A stretch of 64,000 nt of DNA. Source: Aricia agestis (Eukaryota > Arthropoda > Insecta > Lepidoptera > Lycaenidae). The notes below the pieces were generated by a model. That model was not told the DNA's origin, did not search any database, and saw only the letters and a list, made by a program, of their open reading frames with translations. Location of the stretch: contig NC_056413.1 in assembly GCF_905147365.1 (NCBI RefSeq), positions 3,116,501 to 3,180,500 of the forward strand, read 5' to 3'. Position 1 is the stretch's first letter; each line of letters begins with the position of its first letter. Both the position numbers and the translations under genes were made by a program. Positions 59,043 to 64,000 of the stretch are shown piece after piece.

Positions 59043-59627
59043 TAGAAATTTAGTATATAGGGGGTTTCGGGGGCGATAAATCGATCTAGCTAGGAATCAT
59101 TTTCAAAAAATGCATTTTTATTCGTGTTTTATCGATAACCGATAAACTGAAAAATATGACTCTTCCTGACATCTATTGGCGAATAATAATATTATTTTGT
59201 TAGCAACTAATTATTTTAACGACCAGCAGATGGCGTTATTAAGTAACACGAAGTCAATGAGTGTTTGCTATACCGAGCAAAGCTCGGTCATCCAGGTACT
59301 GTTATTAAAATATTGCCATCAGGGAAATTGATTCCTAGGCAGTAGACAGACCTACGTCGTCTGGTCGGATCATATCAATTCAATGTTAATTGTGATTTGT
59401 CGGCTGGGTTTGACGTAACGCGACCAAACTACGTAGGTCCGTCATCTATCTTGAATCAACTTCTCTGATAGCATACCAATCTTGTATCTTATTTTAAGGC
59501 AAGTTATATTTCCCAGGTGTTCATCGAGGAGATCAGGCCGGTGCTGGAGAAGAGTCTGGCGGACATCTTCACCGAGATGGCCAACAAAATCACCTCCAAA
59601 TTCACCTACAAGGAGCTGTTCCCCTAA
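42727..59627 (+). CDS. Takeout/JHBP-family protein, gene E (divergent gene structure)
   Basis: Six exons: 42727-42781, 46270-46361, 54639-54787, 56851-56984, 58155-58342, 59517-59627 (242 codons plus TAA). Exon 1 gives a short signal peptide (MLSVTAVLLVLHFVAAEI). Exon 2 has the Cys pair (VCHRNDPNVDKCI) but stops after RPKISK; GIPELEVPGIEP, which is in exon 2 of B-D, is here in exon 3. Exon 5 runs on through LGPATNRVINENSQ, so intron 5 is also displaced and in phase 0. Introns 1, 3 and 4 match the others. The protein ends FTYKELFP, shorter than its neighbours. Its exon 5 has a lone cysteine (YACNV). Exons 3-6 are strikingly GC-rich. No TATA box is seen upstream. Intron 2 (8.3 kb) contains a separate gene on the opposite strand. 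Family role as for the neighbours; ligand unknown. Confidence 0.9.
42901..42965. repeat. Inverted repeat in a block shared with 53130-53250
   Basis: AATTTAATGAAGAGTATG and its complement. The surrounding block (CGCACTCAGAGTAGAACATT) recurs at about 53132 in intron 2 of gene E. Confidence 0.6.
43403..43536. mobile_element. Foldback MITE, TTGATTCCTAGGCAG family
   Basis: TTGATTCCTAGGCAGATAGG ... AATAGGAATCAA. Intron 1 of gene E. From here to 44700 nothing else is recognised. Confidence 0.75.
44705..45137. repeat. Dispersed repeat, family G
   Basis: TTAGGGTTCCGTACCCAAAG through GAACCGCTATAGCTAG to GGTGCGCAAGTTTAATTTGC. Intron 1 of gene E. Confidence 0.75.
45390..45548. mobile_element. Mariner-type MITE, half copy
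   Basis: Only the right half remains, ending CTTATTTTTGTTACACCCTG then TA. Confidence 0.7.
46049..46235. mobile_element. GGGCCTGTTTCACC-family MITE with extra hairpin
   Basis: GTGGTGAAATAGGCC at the left, with an internal palindrome around AACACTGGAAATTCTCCAGTGTTT. Ends about 35 nt before exon 2 of gene E. Confidence 0.55.
46813..46987. mobile_element. Foldback element, arms about 75 bp
   Basis: TATTTTTAGCAATTTTCCGC with CCTCAACC and TACGCATAGG on the left; CCTATGCGTA, GGTTGGGG and GCGGAATATTGCTAAAAATA on the right. Confidence 0.75.
47074..47201. mobile_element. Foldback MITE, GGGCCTGTTTCACC family, intact
   Basis: Exact ends GGGCCTGTTTCACCACTT and AAGTGGTGAAACAGGCCC. It lies 36 bp past the stop codon of the nested gene. 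Confidence 0.82.
47238..48937 (-). CDS. Secreted proline/lysine/glutamate-rich protein nested in gene E
   Basis: Two exons on the minus strand: 48937-48887 (signal peptide MCRRLLAAFSVLALALL) and 48605-47238. The donor (CTG then GTAAGT) and acceptor (TTTTCCAG) are good, and the join gives 472 residues. This start replaces the longer open frame that begins at 48686, which runs through intron. The mature N-terminus (about residues 18-80) has three cysteines (RACNRR, TCQNGACQ) and a YPNQDQPV stretch. Residues about 90-190 are Ser/Thr/Asn-rich. Residues about 195-400 are P-x-P-E-K-P repeats, including a near-exact 35-residue tandem pair and three copies of PPPEQPV. The tail is acidic and Ala/Ser-rich. 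I do not recognise the family. Low complexity and secretion suggest a structural, mucin-like, silk- or cuticle-associated protein, but that is inference. Confidence 0.82.
47556..47810. repeat. Coding tandem repeats in the nested gene
   Basis: About 105-bp units at roughly 47702-47806 and 47597-47701, followed by 21-bp units (GGAGGGGGTACTGGTTGCTC) three times at 47556-47618. Units are in frame, so gain or loss changes length without a frameshift. The long plus-strand frame here is only the mirror of the repeat. Confidence 0.8.
48972..48979 (-). promoter_or_regulatory. TATA box of the nested gene
   Basis: TATATAAG on the minus strand, 35 nt before the ATG; implies a very short 5' UTR. Confidence 0.7.
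49000..50250. other. Intron 2 of gene E, left of the repeats: nothing recognised
   Basis: AT-rich; small frames such as the one at 49244-49465 lack family motifs. May contain regulatory DNA for the nested gene, which starts at 48937. Confidence 0.5.
50254..50689. repeat. Dispersed repeat, family G
   Basis: TTGGCCAAGTGCGAGTCAGA to CCTTTGGGTATGGAACCCTA. Opposite orientation to 44705. Confidence 0.75.
51198..51481 (-). mobile_element. SINE-like element S1, copy 8
   Basis: AATGAAAAAGGGGGCAAACG to GGCTCTTCCACGT. Short pyrimidine tract. Confidence 0.82.
51699..51882 (+). mobile_element. Helitron-like element H1
   Basis: ACTATTATAAATGCGTAAGT to GGCGTCATCTAG then T; the 3' hairpin is deleted. Confidence 0.7.
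51920..52166 (-). mobile_element. SINE-like element S1, copy 9 (5'-truncated)
   Basis: Poly(T), AATGAAATAAGGGGGCAAAC to CGGCGAAACACAGCGC; head missing. Confidence 0.82.
52259..52556 (-). mobile_element. SINE-like element S1, copy 10
   Basis: Full copy with head CTCTCCCACGTATAAA on the plus strand. Confidence 0.85.
52577..52807 (+). CDS. Possible small secreted-protein exon
   Basis: Open frame with a hydrophobic stretch (VIVYCLVLFVVETFM), a cleavage-like SNA, then RDSSNRYRIDDATRPYYSKW, ending AAG before a GTGTGT that could be a donor. It has no family I know. A SINE lies just upstream, so the 5' end may be artificial. Weak support. Confidence 0.2.
53514..53575. other. Perfect 29-bp hairpin, 4-nt loop
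   Basis: TATTATAGTTATTAATATTT and nine more bases, loop TTCC, exact complement. Intron 2 of gene E. Confidence 0.88.
54028..54300 (-). mobile_element. SINE-like element S1, copy 11 (truncated)
   Basis: Poly(T), AAATGAAATAAAGGGGCAAA to TGTTTCACGCCGGTTAC; lacks the head and has an internal deletion. Confidence 0.82.
54410..54452. other. Hairpin with GATAGATACCGCATGT arms
   Basis: ATAGATACCGCATGT, 10-nt loop, ACATGCGGTATCTAT. The same sequence, single-armed, occurs near 60430 and 60738. Confidence 0.8.
54916..55336 (+). repeat. 421-bp segment repeated at 32438-32860
   Basis: Second copy, in intron 3 of gene E, same orientation. Confidence 0.85.
55680..55775 (+). mobile_element. RTE-type LINE 3' end
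   Basis: The frame WRSLREAYVQQWTTIG then TGA, followed by TGTGATGATGAT, is the typical end of RTE LINE ORFs with their short tandem tail. Confidence 0.7.
56307..56575 (+). mobile_element. tRNA-derived SINE T3
   Basis: A box TGGGCTAGTGGG (56320-56331) and B box GGTTCGATCCC (56364-56374), then a body unlike T1 or T2. Intron 3 of gene E. Confidence 0.75.
56752..56826. mobile_element. GGGCCTGTTTCACC-family MITE, short copy
   Basis: AGCCTGTTTCACTACTTACT ... AGGTGGTGAAACAGCCCCTA, ending 24 nt before exon 4 of gene E. Confidence 0.7.
57071..57461 (-). mobile_element. Helitron-like element (H2 type)
   Basis: A then CTAGATGTCCCGCGCGGCTT at the left; TTTATAATATTA at the right. The 5' TC end is eroded. 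Confidence 0.6.
57510..57559. other. Perfect 23-bp hairpin, 4-nt loop
   Basis: CTAAAAGACTATGAACCACC plus AAT, loop TGTT, exact complement. Intron 4 of gene E. Confidence 0.88.
58419..58650. mobile_element. Foldback element, CTAAGTACTCACATACGG ends
   Basis: Exact ends CTAAGTACTCACATACGG and its complement, continuing GTTTTGCTCGAT. The core repeats TCGAGC palindromes. Intron 5 of gene E, about 75 nt after exon 5. Confidence 0.82.
59044..59297 (+). mobile_element. Helitron-like element H3, fragment
   Basis: AGGGGGTTTCGGGGGCGATA to the hairpin CCGAGCAAAGCTCGG followed by TCATCCAG (eroded CTAG). Preceded by an A run and a TA run. Confidence 0.65.
59327..59459. mobile_element. Foldback MITE, TTGATTCCTAGGCAG family
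   Basis: TTGATTCCTAGGCAG ... TTGAATCAA. Ends about 57 nt before exon 6 of gene E. Confidence 0.72.
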
Positions 59628-59868
59628 TGTGCGGTATAGGGATGTACCGAGCGAATCGATATTTGAAACTCGATTATGATGTATACCGAGAAATTAAATC
59701 GATATACGATAGTCTATTACGGGGAGTGCGAACCAATGACACGCGTGCCATTACTGGCACGTAACATAAAATTTCGAGTATGCTACTACTCACAAAACTA
59801 GTATCGAAATAATTATTTTACCAACAATGAAGGTTACCTACCCCTGCATAGTGAGTAAACGAAATAAA

Positions 59869-60122
59869 TGTGCTCCCTCACCTTGAGCATTCGCTTGTAA
59901 TGTAACGTTACAGAGTCAAGCATTACAATGCGCACCTTGTAATGATACAGTGTGTAATATCTTGATACAACTTGTAACATCAAATGGCTATATGGAATGC
60001 TCAAAGTCGAATGTTACATTACACGCGAATACTCGTCAGTCAGGGAGGTAGTATTGTAATGTAATTCTCAAAGTAGAATCTATAATATTACATTACAAGT
60101 GAATGCTCGAGTGAGGGAGCAC
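59869..60122. mobile_element. Foldback element, GTGCTCCCTCAC ends
   Basis: GTGCTCCCTCAC, then GAGCATTCGCTTGTAATGTA, mirrored by TACATTACAAGTGAATGCTC and GTGAGGGAGCAC. Confidence 0.8.
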
Positions 60123-62058
60123 CTTAGGGCAAATTATGAAATACGCACCGAATCACAAAAAAATTGAACGACACGTTTATGACTTCTTAAGAAAGGTTTT
60201 TCAGAAAACAGCACATTGGTACGGTTATTCGCCATCCCTGGTCTATTACAATGTTACTATCGGTTAGTTTACTTTGCAACGTGACTGAGTAAATTCATTT
60301 TTAAGATGAGAAAGTCATGAAGCGGCCGAACGTCGCGGGCGGCAAATTTGTCTTACATATTCGTCATGTATGTAGTAAATAGATTACATGACATATTATG
60401 TCATTATATAATCTGTAGTCACAGATAAAGATCAAGATAGAAACCGCATGTTGCTCCATTTGTATGAAAACGAGCGTGTCACTTTTTTTCTACCTACTAT
60501 GACGTACCGATGATAAGAATCGTGTCCATTAAATCTTGGCCAACGTTTATATTTGAATTTCTACTGCTCAATACGACACTTTTAGGCATTTAGGCATTTT
60601 AAAAAATTGACGTCCAATTCTGATAGCGACTAAAGAAATAAATCAAGATTTATTTCTGTGGAACAGACTTTCGATAGACGAGCATTGCTCGTCGTTTGGG
60701 AACGCGATATGGCACGCGAAGTAGATACACAATACACATGCGGTATCTATCTTGACCTATGTCTGTGTCTGTAGTAAATAAACTTCAGTTTTGGAAAATG
60801 CATCGCATCGTCACTGTTCAATGTTCATTGATCGGTTTGTCAATATTTTTGATTCACTTATACCTGAAATGGCAGATAAAAGATAACTTTAAATTACATT
60901 CTACTTAATTAAATAGAAGTATGTTAAAAGTTATAAATGTGAACAATAGGATTAATGCCAAAAAATAAGCAAAAATTCTGTAAGCATGGAAAGTATCCCG
61001 TTGAACTCTTTTGTATGGAAAAAAAATAATTTACAAAATATTATATTCGCTGGTACATCCCTAGTAAAATTAGTTTTAAAAAGGTAATGGATTAAGAAGC
61101 CATGTGCGTTTGTGATATTGAGAGTAACAAAATATATTTTGTACTTTAATATAAAGACTTTGTAGAATATTTTAAAATTAATATAAAATCTAATAATATA
61201 ATATTGATTATTGAATCTCTGAATTTGTCATCCCATACTGAAATAGCTTTAACATATTTTTTTTTCATGACATTATATTATTATGGACTAACATTTTCTG
61301 ACGAATTATCATGTAAATATAAACGTTTGACTATTAAATACTTTTAGGCACAGTCTCAACTCTTAATTCATATTACTATATTTTGAAAACGAGAAGTTAA
61401 AAGTCAACACACAAAAGTAAGTCTTGTTAAAAAATTAATAACAATTTTATTTATAAATTAACTTAAAGACTAGTACTGTTAATACCAATAAATCTTATGA
61501 TTTGCCTTCTGTTTTTAAGTAGGTTTTGCCTAAAAATATTTAATAGCTATCTCACAGAACATCCCAAATAGTTAAGCATAATATTGTTTAGTTTTAAATG
61601 GTCTCTAGTAGCAGTAGTTGCAACTGTGTTGTTAAGTATAAAATAAAAAATCATCAAAATATTTACTACGTTTTATTTTATCATAAATCTTTAAAATTAC
61701 AAGATTTCTTCCTTAGCAACATTTTGAAAAGGTGTAATATTCTTTGACCTTTTTAATTTCAAAATAAGCTAGTTCTATTAGCAGATGAGAAAGGCTAAAA
61801 TTTATATTATGCAGTTTTAGTATTATTTAAATTGATATTTTTATTCTTTTCTTTATTTCCCGTTATCTGCAAACATGCAATAACTTCCAATTTTTATTTA
61901 TAATTGATAAACTGTTCTAATTTTTTTCGATCCTCGACTAATTCGTTATTTTAGCAAACGATTTGTCTATCATTCCATCGACAAGGATAGAAATGTAAAC
62001 ACTAAAATACTATCTAAAATATACAGATATATTATATATACAAACTTTAAATATAAAA
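60123..62058. other. Spacer downstream of gene E
   Basis: AT-rich. Two scraps of the GATAGAAACCGCATG repeat near 60430 and 60738. Nothing else recognised up to the retroelement ORF. Confidence 0.55.
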
Positions 62059-63006
62059 CTATAAAAAGAAAAACTTGCCCAAGTCGTCCCCATCTGGCAG
62101 AGTGCCCAGCAAGCTGACAGCATTGCCACGTTGGATGGCAATTGCTATCCGCTGTGCCAGGTAGCTCCCAGCTCTGGGGTCTCGGGTGGCTTCAACAAGC
62201 TTCTTAGATATTCCTCTAAAAAGCTTATGTGCCCCCGGACCCCATGCGCCTAGAGTTTCCACCCCAAACGGTTCAAATATAAGATCTCCGCTGAGGTTCT
62301 CATATTTGCGCCGCTTGAGGTTCTCTGCTTGGTTTGCGGCTGCGCCCGCACAGCTCGAGGTGCTCTGAATATGGGACGAGGCGAGTGTGTCGACACAAGT
62401 AGCGTCCCACACAAGGGCCCGACCCACATTCCAGGGCACCAGGGTCATTCCATCGGGTCTCTTGCCATCGTCGCGCGCCAAACTGGAGGGCTCCAGTATC
62501 GCTGGCACGCCGGCAGTGACAAGAGCCCGACGAATGAGGTCATTCAGGTTGTGATGCCGTGAAAAGCGTCCGGCACTTCGCGAGCAGCACAACCCGTGGT
62601 GACCATAGCTGTCAACGCGCGCGCCGCAAACACACTGATGGGGGACGACATGGGGGACACCAAGACGCAGGGCAGTGGCAAGACGGAATGTATTACGGTC
62701 CAGCAATGTTCCTGTGTTTTTAGATGGCAGTGCCTGCAGCCAAGCTCCCGACTCCCACCTCTCCACGGCCAAAAGTCGAGCCCGTTCTACGGCGCTGGTA
62801 GACGTGTTAAACAGTTTATTACGCACCAGTTCGCAGATGGGCTCGTCCCAGAGCCTTTGGGAAGATGTGTTCTTGGGAACCTCGCTGCCGGCACTAGCAA
62901 TGTCCCAGGCATCCTTGGCCTCGTCCGCAAAGGGAATGACGAATGGGCAAGATGAGGGCTCTAAAATTTTGGCTATTACTGCGCGATTTGCGTGGACCAA
63001 GGACAA
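62059..63006 (-). mobile_element. Retroelement-type ORF, endonuclease-like C-terminal part (315 codons)
   Basis: Intact frame, 5'-truncated: a stop and an ATTTATTT tract precede it, and the first in-frame start is TTG. Residues about 125-141 form a Cys/His cluster (CVCG, eight residues from C127 to HH, then CC). Residues 182-204 contain KRPDG and VWDATC, a PD...D pair 16 residues apart. This resembles the CCHC plus PD-D region of restriction-like endonucleases at the end of early-branching non-LTR elements. No reverse-transcriptase motifs are in the window. Codon use is GC-rich compared with the flanking DNA. A host-recruited gene cannot be excluded. Confidence 0.6.
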
Positions 63007-63339
63007 GAATTATTATTTATTTATTTATTTGACACACCAACAAGGAAATACATTTGAAACGACCATAATGATGAAAACATACAAATGCAGAAAAAAGATA
63101 AAATTACAGGATTTCGTACTTTTGTTTTCCTTTTATTCCGATGTCGCTGCAATGTCGCTGCAGCATTACCTATACATGATGCAATTAAACCTTCCAGTCA
63201 AATTTCAATATAAACTTGTATTGATCCTTGTTAAGAATAAAAATATACGTATTTTTTCTTTTAAAATCCCTCAGTACTAAAATGTTGAGTAATAGCTTCC
63301 GAAAGTTTTCCTAAAAAACACCACAATTATGGACAATAC

Positions 63340-63440
63340 GCGTCGCCGGCGCGTGCCTCCTGTGCCTCTCCGGCGCCACCCCCCTTGTCACCTTCGCTCT
63401 TCCCACCGCCGCCCCCGCTCTACAAACCCCGCTCTAGTGA
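63340..63440. other. GC-rich pyrimidine tract
   Basis: CGCGTCGCCGGCGCGTGCCT followed by a C-rich run. No gene or element recognised; the sequence around it is AT-rich. Confidence 0.3.
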
Positions 63441-63677
63441 CCATCCTGCAACGATTTTAAGTGTAAAAAAATAACATGTATTACCAATGTAAAAAAATTA
63501 ACATCCTATTTTTTAGGTTAAATGGACTCTCCTAATGATACCTCAGCCCTAAAAAATTTAATTGCACCCTGTATAGGTGATGCTACGGCGACATCTGGTT
63601 AAATATTTATAAATTAACTAGCTGTTCCGGTAAACGTTGTTTTGCCGTACAAAGTATTTCGATTTTCACCCATATTA

Positions 63678-63766
63678 TCTTATATCTTTAAACGAGCAAT
63701 TCTTGTATATATATGTATATATAATTGGAATCTCGGAATCGGCTCCAACGATTTTCATGAAATTAA
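63678..63766 (+). mobile_element. Helitron-like element H3, 5' end only
   Basis: A then TCTTATATCTTTAAACGAGC to GGCTCCAACGATTTTCATGA, the same 5' end as the complete copy at 13066-13655. A CTAGCTGTTCCGG Helitron-type 3' end on the other strand is just to the left (63618). Confidence 0.6.
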
Positions 63767-64000
63767 GTAAGACAGACGGTCAATGATTCTGAATATATCA
63801 GTTACATAATATTATTATACTCGTATTACTACAACCTAGTTAGAACCGTCTAGCATAGTAAATAGTTATCAAATACGTTAGTTTCCATAAACCACAGTCT
63901 GGTTTAGCAAGTGGTTCCATGTCAAGGACTTTACTGCTGAACGAAATAATTTGTGCTATTCAGTTTTATGGTAGCTAGAAATTATAATTGCCAATGATAT

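Noticed and set aside
23..59627. Naming any of the genes as the haemolymph juvenile hormone binding protein or as takeout itself
   Set aside because: Family membership is clear, but orthology needs a tree; the second JHBP disulphide pattern is absent or uncertain in B, D and E.
62186..63280. Plus-strand frames of 60-201 codons
   Set aside because: Shadows of the minus-strand retroelement ORF; no motifs.

Overview
This is nuclear DNA from an insect, almost certainly a lepidopteran. It is AT-rich, intron-rich and packed with short dispersed repeats. The repeats include tRNA-derived SINEs, LINE 3' ends, Helitron-like elements with A^T insertion sites and 3' CTAG ends, and foldback MITEs. There are no bacterial-style operons.

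The gene content is a tandem, same-strand cluster of five takeout/JHBP-family genes (secreted hydrophobic-ligand carriers, Pfam JHBP domain). I read each one as spliced exons, because single ORFs show only fragments. Gene A (23-3858) is cut by the left window edge and keeps exons 3-6. Gene B (5030-8469), gene C (11447-18909), gene D (23942-35863) and gene E (42727-59627) are complete six-exon genes of about 242-249 codons. A-D share the same intron phases and positions. E encodes the same fold, but its introns 2 and 5 lie elsewhere, so it is the outlying lineage. A 33-bp remnant of another paralogue's terminal exon lies just after gene B.

A two-exon gene on the minus strand (47238-48937) sits inside intron 2 of gene E. 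It has a TATA box, a signal peptide and a long proline/lysine/glutamate-rich repeat region, and it encodes a predicted secreted protein of 472 residues.

The rest is introns and intergenic DNA filled with mobile elements. There are eleven copies of one SINE-like element whose 3' end matches a LINE ORF2 remnant at 29485-29948. There are three families of tRNA-headed SINEs, at least three Helitron-like families, a deleted mariner-type transposon, a TTAA-flanked foldback, and several MITE families, many nested in one another. At the right end (62059-63006, minus) is an intact 315-codon ORF with a Cys/His cluster and a PD...D motif like the endonuclease end of a site-specific retrotransposon.

The most unusual signal outside the genes is a series of perfect inverted repeats with 15-29 bp arms and loops of only 3-10 nt, scattered through introns. 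One lies just upstream of a splice acceptor. Another can be compared with intact copies of its host repeat, and that comparison suggests it arose by template switching.
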